40,542 nt of DNA from JBGTBQ01 sp041749275 (GTDB taxonomy: Bacteria; Acidobacteriota; Blastocatellia; Pyrinomonadales; Pyrinomonadaceae), in contig JBGTBQ010000065.1 in NCBI GenBank assembly GCA_041749275.1, positions 1 through 40,542 of the forward strand, given 5' to 3'. Positions 15,223 to 23,855 of this stretch are shown piece after piece (the first letter of the stretch is position 1; every line of letters begins with the position of its first letter). Below the pieces are notes generated by a model, which saw only the letters and a list, made by a program, of their open reading frames with translations, did no database searches and was not told the DNA's origin. A program made the translations under genes and the position numbers.

Positions 15223-16179
15223 CTAAACTGTGAGCAGAGTCTTTTCTGAAATTTTTGCTTGCAGCGTAGAGAGGATCGTTTCCAGTTCGACGCTTGGGCT
15301 AACATTTAATCCTAAACAAGCGGCTATCCCGTTGGCATCAGTGCTTATAGCAGAGGCAAACCGCAAACGGGGTTGATTTTGAACTTCTTCCAACCTATAA
15401 GCATGGAAGTGCATGGAGTCTCCAAGTTTGGCATCCATAATATGCTCGAATGAAAATTCCTTCTTCATGTAGTCAAGAAAGCTGTCTTGGATTGTCACTA
15501 CCATGTGCTTGTTCAGATGCTCAAAAGTCGTGACCTTATGATGTAATTGCATCAAAATCGTTTTGGCGGTCATCTTCCAATTCATGCCGCTTCCTTTTTT
15601 CTTCTTTTTAGATTTCGCCTTTAGAGTGTCAAGTGTATCAATGGCATCAACGCTAATTGCGGTTTCCTCAGATTCATCGCCTTCAATTAAATCCGCACTT
15701 TCAACTTCCTTAGACGCATCTTCTTCAAGCACGCTAACACCGACAGATTTCAAAAATTGTTGCCTGTGGGGCCACCACGTTCCAGTTGTATCAAGGGTCT
15801 GTATTTCGATACCGACGAAATCAACTACTTTGCTATTCCTGACCGATGCTAAGACATAATCAACATTGCCGCCGGGGATCGATATTTCCGAAACTTTATG
15901 AAGTTCGTTTCCTTTCTGATGTAGAGTCAATAACTCTATGCAATCCATGAATATCTGATTTCTTTCCAAGAAGCGATGGGGACAAATAACAACGTCTTTA
16001 GGATTTTTAACTCCATGACGAACAGAGCAAGTGCCAATAGAAATCTCTGGTTGACTCTTTCTAACTTTGACGCACTTTTTATCAAGGTAGGAGCAGAATT
16101 GCTTGTTTACTATCTGCTCCCACTCAACTTCTTGGCGTTTAGTCGAGATTGTAAACAACTCAAGAATGTTGTTGCTCAT
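15223..16179 (-). CDS. NotI-family type II restriction endonuclease
   Basis: 318 residues from the ATG at 16179, which overlaps the methyltransferase stop by 4 bp (ATGA); an ATG at 16194 would add five. The protein follows the NotI family: four N-terminal cysteines (C29, C36, C51, C66) at places where NotI holds an iron atom, V-I-C-P-H-R-F-L-E-R, S-I-P-G-G-N-V-D-Y-V-L, and F-V-G-I-E-I-Q-T-L-D-T-T-G-T, with the candidate catalytic acids in the last two. A low-complexity insert with E/D-rich and K-rich parts (K-S-K-K-K-K-K) lies near residues 170-205. NotI itself cuts an 8-bp GC-only site; specificity here is unknown. Base composition is clearly more AT-rich than its neighbours. Confidence 0.85.
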   Translation of the reverse strand: MSNNILELFTISTKRQEVEWEQIVNKQFCSYLDKKCVKVRKSQPEISIGTCSVRHGVKNPKDVVICPHRFLERNQIFMDCIELLTLHQKGNELHKVSEISIPGGNVDYVLASVRNSKVVDFVGIEIQTLDTTGTWWPHRQQFLKSVGVSVLEEDASKEVESADLIEGDESEETAISVDAIDTLDTLKAKSKKKKKGSGMNWKMTAKTILMQLHHKVTTFEHLNKHMVVTIQDSFLDYMKKEFSFEHIMDAKLGDSMHFHAYRLEEVQNQPRLRFASAISTDANGIAACLGLNVSPSVELETILSTLQAKISEKTLLTV

Positions 16180-17225
16180 AAAAGCGTTTGGCATCTCCTG
16201 TCAGCATAATCAATGTAGCTTTGAGACAAATCAATGCCTACTGATTTTCGAGCAAGCTGTTGAGCGACAAGATTAGTTGTGCCTGTTCCGCAGAAAGGGT
16301 CAAGCGCGATACCTTTAGGTGGGCACGTAGCTAACAAAGGTACTTTGCACAAGTCTTCAGGATATGAAGCATAATGTTCACTTCGGTTTGCCGTATCTTC
16401 AGGGATAAGCTCCCAGACATCGCTCGGCTTACTTCCGTTAGGGTGGTATCTCAATATGTAAAAGCCTTTTTGCATTAACTCTTTCGCCCTACCAGAAACT
16501 TTCTCTGAATCCGAGTGAGTGGTTCTTTGTTGATTTCGTATCACCATCCGAAAATCTGACAACTCACCTTTTACTATTTTTTGTAAGGTTTCATTCAGAA
16601 CTAGAAAAGCCGATTGCTTTTCTTCGGCAGTAAGTGATGTTGATAATTCAATTTGCCTTTTATACCGAACGCCTGAAACACCCGTTGCAGAAATAACCGC
16701 GCCGTTCCTGACTTGTGCTTCTCTTGGCTTTGACCTGATAGCATCCACATCGTAATAAAAGTCTTTAGGGTGCTTTACAAAATGGAAAACATGCTCATGA
16801 ATATTCCGCAACTTATCTTTAGAATTATCGGGGCCTTTAATTTTGTTCCAAATCACATCATTCCTAAGAATCCAATTTTGTTTATCTATCATTGCTAACG
16901 CCACACGCCACGGAAGACCTACCAATCCCTTGTTTTGGTAAGTATCGCCTAAGTTAAGCCAGAACGATCCGTTGTTCTTTAGAACTCTCTTAATTTCGCT
17001 AAAGACATTCAAGAGATTATTTATGAATTGCTCGTATGTAGGCTCTAATCCTAAGCCTCCATTCTGATACTCTCTTTGATTCCAGTAGGGAGGGCTAGTC
17101 ATACAAAAGTCAAAAGATTCGGCAGGAAATTCATTTAAGATTTCAAGAGCGTTACCACACAAAAAGAGCGGCTGATAGCACTCAGCTTGCGCGTATTGCT
17201 TCAACTTTTCACAGTATTCACTCAT
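16176..17225 (-). CDS. DNA methyltransferase of the NotI-like restriction-modification system
   Basis: 349 residues with motif IV T43-S-P-P-Y-W48 ahead of motif I D309-P-F-C-G-T-G-T-T317, the order of beta-class amino-methyltransferases. S-P-P-Y is more usual for N4-cytosine enzymes than for N6-adenine ones, but this is not decisive. S-V-G-I-D-L after motif I binds AdoMet. The target-recognition region is the long middle part. It comes first in the cassette and ends in a 4-bp overlap with the nuclease gene, so the protective enzyme is made first. The start ATG is 98 bp inside the cassette, which leaves room for an own promoter in an AT-rich leader. Orientation is the same as attC sites 3 and 4. 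Confidence 0.88.
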   Translation of the reverse strand: MSEYCEKLKQYAQAECYQPLFLCGNALEILNEFPAESFDFCMTSPPYWNQREYQNGGLGLEPTYEQFINNLLNVFSEIKRVLKNNGSFWLNLGDTYQNKGLVGLPWRVALAMIDKQNWILRNDVIWNKIKGPDNSKDKLRNIHEHVFHFVKHPKDFYYDVDAIRSKPREAQVRNGAVISATGVSGVRYKRQIELSTSLTAEEKQSAFLVLNETLQKIVKGELSDFRMVIRNQQRTTHSDSEKVSGRAKELMQKGFYILRYHPNGSKPSDVWELIPEDTANRSEHYASYPEDLCKVPLLATCPPKGIALDPFCGTGTTNLVAQQLARKSVGIDLSQSYIDYADRRCQTLL

Positions 17226-17323
17226 CTAGCTTATTTAGACTTAAACTCCCACTGAAAGATTCAAACAGACAGCTTTAGGATAATACATTTTGCTTTAGAA
17301 GTTCTATTGGATAAATGGCAAGC

Positions 17324-17423
17324 GCCCAACGTATAGGATTCTATCCGCAGTCTCGCGCAGCGACACTCCAAAATACCAGTCCAACACCGCCTGCGCGAGC
17401 ACTGCGGATAGAATCTGTTGAAC
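17324..17423 (-). other. attC site 4 (start boundary of the R-M cassette)
   Basis: On the - strand, inverse core GTTCAAC (17423-17417) and core GTTGGGC (17330-17324) match the consensus exactly and bound a 100-bp palindrome. The two arms (17337-17360 and 17391-17415) are perfectly complementary over 24 bp, save one extra base at 17400 in the arm that is 5' on the - strand, the extrahelical base of attC sites. It is the best-formed site in the window. Confidence 0.82.
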
Positions 17424-17675
17424 TGAACCGCCACTCACCTATGGGGATTCAATGCGGGAGGCTGGCTGGTGGTGAGAGGCGCCAGCCCACCCTTTTCATC
17501 TGCGGATGCCTCATTCGTGCCTCCGCTGACGACGTGAGCCCCGGCCGACCACGGCTTCTGCCGCGGGCAGCACCTTCCTCTTCCGGCGCTCACCGCTGAT
17601 CGAGCACACCCTGGCCATGCGGCCCCGTGGTCGCCGTCTCAAGCCTCAACTGGAGAGCGGCTCGCCTCCGCCCCC

Positions 17676-18896
17676 TCACGAGGAGTCGAACTTCTCCCAC
17701 CGCGGCACGAGTGGCCTCCGGCACTCAGCCGCCGTGGCCGCCAACACTTCGCGACGCCTCATCCGGCCATGGTGACATTCCGGGCAGGGCGCCAGCCGCT
17801 CGCCGCCCACGTCCGCCTCCGGCACGGCGGCGGCGGGCGCCAGGTCTTCAGCTCGCGCACTCCCGACGCCCAGCAGCCGGCGACAGCGCGCCAGCTTCTC
17901 CGCACGCTGCCGGTTACTCAAGAAGCCGTAGTGACGCAGGCGCTGGAAGCCCCGCGGCAGCACATGGAGGAGATACCGCCGGATGAACTCCGGGGCCGCG
18001 AGCGTCATCACCTTCGGCTGATGGCCGTGCCGGTAGTCCTGCCAACGGAAACTGACCTGCCCCTCCTGCACCTCCACGAGCCGGTTGTTCGAGAGCGCCA
18101 CCCGGTGCGTGTAGCGCCCTAGATACGAGAGCACCTGCGCGGGACCACCAAAGGGCGGCTTGGCGTAGACGACCCACTCGCGGGCGCGGGCGCGCTCGAT
18201 CAGGTCGGCGAAGCGGCGGGGCGCGGCCCACTCCCGCAACTGACCGTGGAAGGCCAACTCGCCACGCCGGAAGGCAGCTTCGAGCGCTTCGAGGAACAAC
18301 CGCCGGAAGAGCTTGGAGAGCACCCGCACGGGCAGGAAGAAGCCCGCGCGACAGGAGACCCACCGCGCGGAGTCAGGTGAGAGGCCGCCGCCCGGCACGA
18401 CGCAATGCACGTGCGGATGATGCATCAGGTTCTGGCCCCAGGTGTGGAGCACCGAGAGGAAGCCGATCTCGGCGCCGAGGTGTCGTGGGTCGGCGGCGAT
18501 CCGCAGCAGTGTCCGCGCGGCGGACTGGAAGAGGAGGTCGTAGACGCGCCGCTGGTTCTGTAAAGCGATGGCGGCGATCTCTTCCGGGAGGGTAAAGACG
18601 ACATGAAAATACTCGACCGGCAACACCTCGGCCTGCCGCTCTGCCAGCCACGCGGCCCTCTCCCGTGCCTGGCACTTCGGGCAGTGGCGGTTGCGGCACG
18701 AGTTGTAGGAGATCACTTGATGGCCGCAACTGTCACATTCGTCAACATGCCCGCCCAAGGCGGCAGTCCGGCACTGCTCGATGGCGCGCATGGCGCGACG
18801 CTGCTCTGGCGACAGCGTGGCGCCGTGCGTGAGGAGAAAGGCTGGGCCGTACTGGCGGAAGATGTCAGCGACTTCCAAGCCACGCGGGCGGCTCAT
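17676..18896 (-). CDS. IS91-family HUH transposase
   Basis: 406 residues from the ATG at 18896. An N-terminal zinc-binding region carries C-D-S-C-G-H and C-R-N-R-H-C-P-K-C-Q. The catalytic domain has the HUH motif H-P-H-V-H-C in M-H-H-P-H-V-H-C-V-V-P-G-G-G, and Y-L-G-R-Y-T-H-R-V-A, which supplies the nucleophilic tyrosine. The enzyme nicks DNA and drives rolling-circle transposition. Length and motifs look complete, so it may be active. The C-terminus has a further C-P-E-C-H-H-G pair. The start overlaps the recombinase gene by 32 bp, suggesting one transcript. Confidence 0.9.
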   Translation of the reverse strand: MSRPRGLEVADIFRQYGPAFLLTHGATLSPEQRRAMRAIEQCRTAALGGHVDECDSCGHQVISYNSCRNRHCPKCQARERAAWLAERQAEVLPVEYFHVVFTLPEEIAAIALQNQRRVYDLLFQSAARTLLRIAADPRHLGAEIGFLSVLHTWGQNLMHHPHVHCVVPGGGLSPDSARWVSCRAGFFLPVRVLSKLFRRLFLEALEAAFRRGELAFHGQLREWAAPRRFADLIERARAREWVVYAKPPFGGPAQVLSYLGRYTHRVALSNNRLVEVQEGQVSFRWQDYRHGHQPKVMTLAAPEFIRRYLLHVLPRGFQRLRHYGFLSNRQRAEKLARCRRLLGVGSARAEDLAPAAAVPEADVGGERLAPCPECHHGRMRRREVLAATAAECRRPLVPRWEKFDSS

Positions 18897-19752
18897 CGGC
18901 GGCCTCGGTCGGCGTCGGGAGTGCCAGATCGTCCAGTGGGCTGCGGGCGGCACGCACCGTCCCCGCCGAGATGTGCGTGTAGCGCTGTGTGGTTGAGACG
19001 CTGCGGTGACCCAAAAGCGTCTGGATGAGGCGGATGTTCGTGCCGCTCTCCAGCAGGTGGGTGGCGAAACAATGGCGCAACATTCTGACCGTCACCGGCT
19101 TCGTCAGCCCGGCGTCGCGCGCCGCCTGCTGACAGGCGCGCTGCACCGCCGAGGGGCTGAGGGGACGCCCCGGCAGCCGACTCGGGAACAGATAATCGGA
19201 AGGGCGCGCGGCTCGCCAGTAGCAGCGCAAGACCTGCAAGAGTGCTGGCGAGAGCATGACGTAGCGATCCTTGCGCCCCTTGCCCTGACGGACGCGGATG
19301 ACCATCCTGGCCGAGTCGATGTCAGCGACTGTGAGGTGGGTCACTTCCGAGAGGCGGAGGCCGGCCCCGTAAGCGGTCATCAGGATGGCGCGGTACTTGA
19401 GGCTGGTGATTGCGGAGAGGAACTGGAGCACTTCTCTCGGGCTGAGGACGACGGGCAGCTTGCGCTCGGTGCGCGGGAAGGGGATGTGCGAGACGGCCCA
19501 GTCCTTCTCAAGTGTGACGCGATAGAGGAAGCGCAGCGCGCAGACGGCCTGGTTGAAGGTGCTCCACGAGACGTGGCGCTCGTGGACGAGGTGGAGTTGG
19601 TACTGGCGGACCTCTGCGGGGCCGAGACATTCTGGCGACTGAGCGAAATAGGCAGCAAACTTGGCGACGTGATCGAGGTACGCGCGGATGGTCTTCTCGG
19701 CCATGTGGCGCAGTTGCATGTCGTCGGTCATGCGCTGACGCAAGGTAGTCAT
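18865..19752 (-). CDS. Tyrosine recombinase accompanying the IS91 transposase
   Basis: 295 residues from the ATG at 19752, chosen because AAAGGAG stands 6 bp upstream. Residues ~1-90 are the SAM-like core-binding domain; the catalytic domain has A-Y-G-A-G-L-R-L-S-E-V (Arg I), R-M-L-R-H-C-F-A-T-H-L-L (H-x-x-R), L-L-G-H-R-S-V (His III) and Q-R-Y-T-H-I (nucleophile Tyr). All catalytic residues are present. It lacks the extra ~16-residue insertion that marks integron integrases: the stretch from K-D-R-Y-V-M-L to D-Y-L-F-P-S is too short. It therefore should not be called IntI. It probably assists resolution or integration of the IS91-type element. Confidence 0.88.
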   Translation of the reverse strand: MTTLRQRMTDDMQLRHMAEKTIRAYLDHVAKFAAYFAQSPECLGPAEVRQYQLHLVHERHVSWSTFNQAVCALRFLYRVTLEKDWAVSHIPFPRTERKLPVVLSPREVLQFLSAITSLKYRAILMTAYGAGLRLSEVTHLTVADIDSARMVIRVRQGKGRKDRYVMLSPALLQVLRCYWRAARPSDYLFPSRLPGRPLSPSAVQRACQQAARDAGLTKPVTVRMLRHCFATHLLESGTNIRLIQTLLGHRSVSTTQRYTHISAGTVRAARSPLDDLALPTPTEAADEPPAWLGSR

Positions 19753-19904
19753 ATGGAACTCCTTTCCGGAAGGTGTGGTTGGTAAAGCAGCCACAGTATC
19801 CTCCTGTGAAGGAGCCAATGCTTGAAACCGAACTTAGGTGAGGTGGGATGCTGGTGAAAAGGAAAGATGAGTCTGACGAGCAAGACCTACCGCGCAGCGG
19901 TTTA

Positions 19905-19964
19905 GTTCAACAAGCGGATTATGCCGCTATGCGCGGCCTAATCCGCTTGTCCGACGTGTTGTAC
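19905..19964 (-). other. attC-like site 5
   Basis: On the - strand, inverse core GTACAAC (19964-19958) and core GTTGAAC (19911-19905) enclose a 60-bp hairpin with a perfect 11-bp arm (19911-19921 with 19939-19949) and a GC-rich inner stem. The core is exactly complementary to the inverse core of site 4, as expected for a cassette between them. It is asymmetric: the spacer beside the inverse core is ~8 nt and that beside the core is nearly absent. This lowers confidence. Confidence 0.5.
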
Positions 19965-20103
19965 CGCGCCTTGCGTCATAATACTCTTATTCAGCGGGGA
20001 TTACGGCACATCTCGGCACAATCCCGGATTTGGAGTGGTATGCCGCTGCCGTGCGCGACCGCTGATCCCGCACGGCCTCTCAGTCCGCTTAACTCATTCA
20101 AAA

Positions 20104-20149
20104 GTGAAAGGTGACAGGAAAGAACTTGTTCCTTCCTGCCACCTTTCAC
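20104..20149 (-). terminator. Intrinsic terminator of the PilZ/GGDEF-EAL genes
   Basis: Arms GTGAAAGGTG (20104-20113) and CACCTTTCAC (20140-20149), extended by CAGGAA/TTCCTG, form a stem just past the PilZ stop. On the - strand it is followed by a short TTTT run. Confidence 0.65.
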
Positions 20150-20170
20150 GATTTACGGCTTTCGGGTGCT

Positions 20171-20935
20171 TTAGCAGAGACCTTCGAGGGGCCACTCGCT
20201 TTCCATAAACTGAAGGTGCAGGCGCGCGATGCCGTTCTTGTCAATGCGGCGGGCGCGGACGACCGCGTTGATTAGAATCTGGCGCTCTTCGTTCACCACG
20301 CGCACCACACTGTTCGGCGGTGGCGTGAGGGTCGTCAAGACCAGCGCTCCGCGGCGGCTGATGTTCTCCGTGACGGTTCGTTCCCGCGCCGTGACGACGC
20401 CATTTTCGTCGAGAGCTTCGACGGTGATTTCGACGGGCATGATGAGGCGGGATTCGCCTCGTTGGTTGACGCGCGGCGGAGGAGAATCAGTTGTCGCGGC
20501 CCGTGGCAGAAGCCGGAACTGCCCGCTCTCCTCGGCCACGAATGCGTACTGCGTCGGCGGGGCCGCGCTGAACGAAGCGGCGGAGGAGTTTCCGAGGAAG
20601 AGGACGCTGACGGGGTGCTGTGCCACCCATGCGCCGTCAAAGAGCATGGTTGAGGAAGGTTCGGCCAGCGCCCAGACCAACGCCAGAAGGCCCTGCGAAG
20701 TTTCGATGTGGCTGGATTGAGGAGACGGCGCGGCGTCGGGCAGCGCGATGAGCATCAGTTGGCCGATTTCGGGCCGGCGCGAAAGCATAAGCGTGGCCCC
20801 GTGCGGTGTAAAGTTGACGAGGTAAGTCGTCTCGATCTGCAAGCGACCTTCACCGTCGCGCCACTCCGCGCGCGCGGGTTGGGGCGGCGACGGCAACTGC
20901 TCCGACTGTTCGAGTTCTGAAAGCACGTTCAGCAT
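20171..20935 (-). CDS. PilZ-domain protein (probable cyclic-di-GMP receptor)
   Basis: 254 residues. The C-terminal ~95 form a PilZ domain: R159-G-E-S-R163 fits RxxxR and N191-I-S-R-R-G196 fits [D/N]xSxxG, the two motifs that clamp cyclic-di-GMP. The N-terminal half has a similar strand pattern (V-N-F-T-P-H-G-A-T-L near 40) without the arginines and may be a degenerate PilZ copy. No membrane segment. Its start is 42 bp after the stop of the GGDEF/EAL gene on the same strand, so enzyme and receptor are probably co-transcribed and may form a local signalling pair. The output process is unknown. Confidence 0.75.
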   Translation of the reverse strand: MLNVLSELEQSEQLPSPPQPARAEWRDGEGRLQIETTYLVNFTPHGATLMLSRRPEIGQLMLIALPDAAPSPQSSHIETSQGLLALVWALAEPSSTMLFDGAWVAQHPVSVLFLGNSSAASFSAAPPTQYAFVAEESGQFRLLPRAATTDSPPPRVNQRGESRLIMPVEITVEALDENGVVTARERTVTENISRRGALVLTTLTPPPNSVVRVVNEERQILINAVVRARRIDKNGIARLHLQFMESEWPLEGLC

Positions 20936-20977
20936 CTGTGCGTCGCATCGGCAGGGGCGCTGCCGTGCCGGGCTGCC

Positions 20978-23470
20978 CTAAGCGACCAACACCGTCTTGC
21001 CGACCGGCGCGGCGTTCATCTGATGCAGAGGTGAAACGAGCGAGGAATAGGTGTCGGAAATGATCCTCTGCGCGCCATCGTTGTTGACAGGCTTCGAGAA
21101 GAAGTAGCCCTGTCCGTTCTCGCAGCCGAGTTTCTTCAACAGCATCAACTGATCGTTGGTCTCGACGCCCTCGGCCACCACGTCCATGCCGAGGTTCTGC
21201 GCCAGCACGATGATGGTGCGGACGATCTCCGTGTTCTCATTGTTGCCGGACATCCGCGAAACGAACGAGCGATCAATCTTGAGCGTGTCAATCGGAAAGC
21301 GGTGGAGGTAGGAGAGCGAGGAATAGCCGGTGCCAAAGTCGTCTATCGAGAGCTTGACGCCGAGGGCGCGCAACTGCCGCAGCATCTCGGTCGCCACCTC
21401 GATGTTCTCCATCACGACCGACTCGGTGATTTCAAGTTTCAGGCTCGTCGGGTTGACGCCCGTCTCGTCGAGGATGAAAGAGACCGTATTGATGAGGTTC
21501 GTCTGGCTGAACTGTTTGCTCGACAGGTTGACGCTCATGTAGAGCGGCGGGTCAACCGGGAATCTCTCCTGCCAGAGATGCATCTGCCGGCACGCCTCGC
21601 GCAGCACCCACTCGCCGAGCGGGATAATCATCCCGGTTTCTTCGGCGACGGGGATGAAGTCCATCGGCGAGATGAAGCCGCGCTCCGGGTGCGCCCAACG
21701 CACCAACGCCTCGAAGCCACGCAGGCGGAAATCTTCGAGCGCGACGATGGGCTGATAGTGGATCAGGAACTCTTCGCGTTCGAGTGCGCGGCGCATGTCG
21801 GTTTCGAGTTGGAGGAGATTGATGGCGCGAGCGTGCATCGCCTTATCGAAAATTTCGTAGCGCGCCTTGCCCGCCGACTTCGCGCGGTACATCGCCGTGT
21901 CCGCGTCGCGGAGAATGTCTTCGGCGCGGTCGTAGCCGGTGGCGCTGGGCGCGATGCCCATGCTAACGGTCGTGAAGACCTCGCGCCCGCTCAAAATGAA
22001 GGGGACGGAGAGTTCCTTCTGGATGCGTTCGGCGACCTGAATCGCCTCTTTCTCCTCGACGATGTCTTCGATGAGAACGGTGAACTCGTCGCCGCCGAGT
22101 CGCGCCACGGTGTCGCCGGGGCGGAGGTTGAGCTTGAGGCGGTCGGCGATGCCGATGAGAAGTTGGTCGCCGATGGTGTGGCCCAAACTGTCGTTGATGA
22201 CCTTGAAGCGGTCGAGGTCGAGATAGAGGACGGCGAACATCCTCCGGTCGCTGCGCTGCGAGCGCGCGATGGCGAGTTTCAGGTGATCCATGAAGAGCGC
22301 GCGGTTGGGCAATCCCGACAGCGCGTCGTGGAAGGCGTCGTGGTGTAGCTGCTGCTCGGCGAGCCGGCGGTCGGTGATGTCCTGAATCTGGAAGATAAGG
22401 TGGACGGACTGGCCGTAAGAGTCGCGCGCCAGCGAGACGCTCCAGTGCACCCAGACCTCGTGCCCCATCCGGTGGATGTAGCGTTTCTCCATCTGCGAGG
22501 CGGCGGCCCTGCCCTTGAGGAGTTGGCCGATGTTGGCGAGCGCGGTGCCGAGGTCGTCCGGATGCGTGACGGTCAGGAAGTCCGTTGCCAGCAGCTCCGA
22601 CTCCGTATAGCCGAGTATCTGGCACAGGCTGCGATTGACCTGAAGCCAGCGCCCTTCGGTCGAGACGAGCGCCATCCCGATAGCCGCGTAGTCGAATGCG
22701 CTGCGAAAACGCTCCGATGAGTCGTTCGGGTTGCGTCCGTTCGGTTCCGCCGGTTTCAGCAAACCCACGAGGTCATCGGCAAAATATCTGTCAATCGTAA
22801 AGTAGATGGTTGCCGCGACGGCGCCGACCGCGATAGCGGCGTTGACGCCGACGTAAAGGGCGAAAGTCGCGGCGAGCGAAGCGGCGACCGCTGCCGCGAA
22901 AGTGCCCAGATAAGTCCAGCAGAAGTTTTTGGCAAGTGCGCGCCAGATGGGTTGATTTATTCTGTAAGAGCCGCCCCACGCCACGACCGCCGCGCACAGC
23001 AGCGAAGAGGCGAACACGGCGAGACCGAATCCGCAAAGGGCTGTCAGCGTGAAGACGTGGCGCGCGAGGTCTGGAATTCCGCCCGCCACGAAGCGCAGCG
23101 TCCAGATCAGTGCGAAGGTCGAAAGCGTGGCGAGGGAAATCCGGAAGATGACGGACAGGGGCTTCTGTCCGCGGCGGAGCGAGACAGAGAGCGCGGCGAC
23201 CGTCGAGATCAGGACGGCGGCTTCGCCGTCGAAGACCAACAGGGTGAGCAGGACGACGGCGCTGGCGGCGGGGAAGTGCCAGCCGTCCAGCTTGTCGAGG
23301 GCGTCAAAGCGTGATGCGGCGTAAGCGGCGAGGAGCGCGAGCAGAAAGAGAGGAGCGCCGATCCGCGCGAAGGGGAGAAGGAGGAGGGATAAGACAAAAG
23401 CGCCCCCGCCAAGCAGGGCGACCGCGTTGACGAACTTCCGTGGGAAGCGTTGGCCTTCGGCTATTTCCAT
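20978..23470 (-). CDS. Membrane PAS-GGDEF-EAL cyclic-di-GMP enzyme
   Basis: 830 residues. Residues ~15-228 hold about seven hydrophobic segments (a MASE-like sensor region). PAS spans ~255-370, GGDEF ~380-545 and EAL ~555-815. G459-G-D-E-F463 is intact, and R450-P-G-D453 upstream is an inhibitory I-site. The EAL domain keeps E587-A-L, S-V-N-L-S-S-K-Q-F, K-L-E-I-T-E-S, I-D-D-F-G-T-G-Y-S-S-L, K-I-D-R-S-F and V-A-E-G-V-E-T. Both cyclase and phosphodiesterase activities are therefore possible; which dominates cannot be told. Signals from the membrane part and PAS would set cyclic-di-GMP, read by the PilZ protein encoded next. Confidence 0.93.
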   Translation of the reverse strand: MEIAEGQRFPRKFVNAVALLGGGAFVLSLLLLPFARIGAPLFLLALLAAYAASRFDALDKLDGWHFPAASAVVLLTLLVFDGEAAVLISTVAALSVSLRRGQKPLSVIFRISLATLSTFALIWTLRFVAGGIPDLARHVFTLTALCGFGLAVFASSLLCAAVVAWGGSYRINQPIWRALAKNFCWTYLGTFAAAVAASLAATFALYVGVNAAIAVGAVAATIYFTIDRYFADDLVGLLKPAEPNGRNPNDSSERFRSAFDYAAIGMALVSTEGRWLQVNRSLCQILGYTESELLATDFLTVTHPDDLGTALANIGQLLKGRAAASQMEKRYIHRMGHEVWVHWSVSLARDSYGQSVHLIFQIQDITDRRLAEQQLHHDAFHDALSGLPNRALFMDHLKLAIARSQRSDRRMFAVLYLDLDRFKVINDSLGHTIGDQLLIGIADRLKLNLRPGDTVARLGGDEFTVLIEDIVEEKEAIQVAERIQKELSVPFILSGREVFTTVSMGIAPSATGYDRAEDILRDADTAMYRAKSAGKARYEIFDKAMHARAINLLQLETDMRRALEREEFLIHYQPIVALEDFRLRGFEALVRWAHPERGFISPMDFIPVAEETGMIIPLGEWVLREACRQMHLWQERFPVDPPLYMSVNLSSKQFSQTNLINTVSFILDETGVNPTSLKLEITESVVMENIEVATEMLRQLRALGVKLSIDDFGTGYSSLSYLHRFPIDTLKIDRSFVSRMSGNNENTEIVRTIIVLAQNLGMDVVAEGVETNDQLMLLKKLGCENGQGYFFSKPVNNDGAQRIISDTYSSLVSPLHQMNAAPVGKTVLVA

Positions 23471-23855
23471 AACAGTGGTTAAGCCCGGGGGCTGGTTGAT
23501 TCGCAGGCTTTTCAGGGTTGAAGGACTACATCCGCCGCGGCGACCTCTAACAATTTCGATGCCAGAGGCGTTTAAGACAAGCCATTAAGTTTTCCGGCTG
23601 GCTTTGAGGGAACCGCGAAACAGCTTGCACGAGGAGAGATTTCCGCGGTCAGGGTGACAAGACTCGGACAAAGCAAGTTGACGGAAAATCGGTCAGAAAG
23701 TGAACGTTGAACGGATCGGTGGAGGCCGGGCAAGATTTGTCGCCGGAACGGTCAGCCGTTTGGGGTGGCTGCGCTCGACCGTCCCACAAAAACATCCTAG
23801 CACACAGTCTTAATAAAATGCTCGAAAAAAATAATAAGCGGTCAGAGACAAATGC
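23471..23855. other. Gene-free stretch upstream of the GGDEF/EAL gene
   Basis: 385 bp with no open frame I can support, no clear palindrome and no RNA gene. It must hold the - strand promoter of the GGDEF/EAL gene, but no convincing -35/-10 pair was found. The part near 23800-23845 is AT-rich. Confidence 0.5.

Larger units (their letters stand above)
17424..19904 (-). mobile_element. IS91-type element with tyrosine recombinase, between attC sites 5 and 4
   Basis: This segment holds an IS91-type transposase and, overlapping its start, a tyrosine recombinase; the pair is a known arrangement in part of the IS91 family. 17424-17675 lies beyond the transposase stop and contains no supported gene; it should hold one element end. 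I could not place the oriIS/terIS ends or a target sequence. The whole lies where a cassette body would be, starting at core TTGAAC (site 5) and ending at inverse core GTTCAAC (site 4). Rolling-circle elements of this group (ISCR) are known companions of integrons. Confidence 0.6.

Noticed and set aside
17315..17599. 94-codon + strand open frame
   Set aside because: It begins in attC site 4 and continues into the presumed end of the IS91-type element; no domain or ribosome site.
18865..19752. Tyrosine recombinase as the integron integrase (IntI) of the attC clusters
   Set aside because: The segment between catalytic patches is too short to hold the IntI-specific insertion, and the gene overlaps an IS91 transposase start, which explains it better.
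19848..20114. 88-codon + strand open frame downstream of the recombinase
   Set aside because: It runs through the attC-like palindrome and has no family resemblance; better explained as a by-product of the repeat.
21302..22348. 348-codon open frame on the + strand
   Set aside because: It lies wholly antisense to the conserved GGDEF/EAL gene and has no recognisable domain; GC-rich codon bias keeps the opposite strand open.
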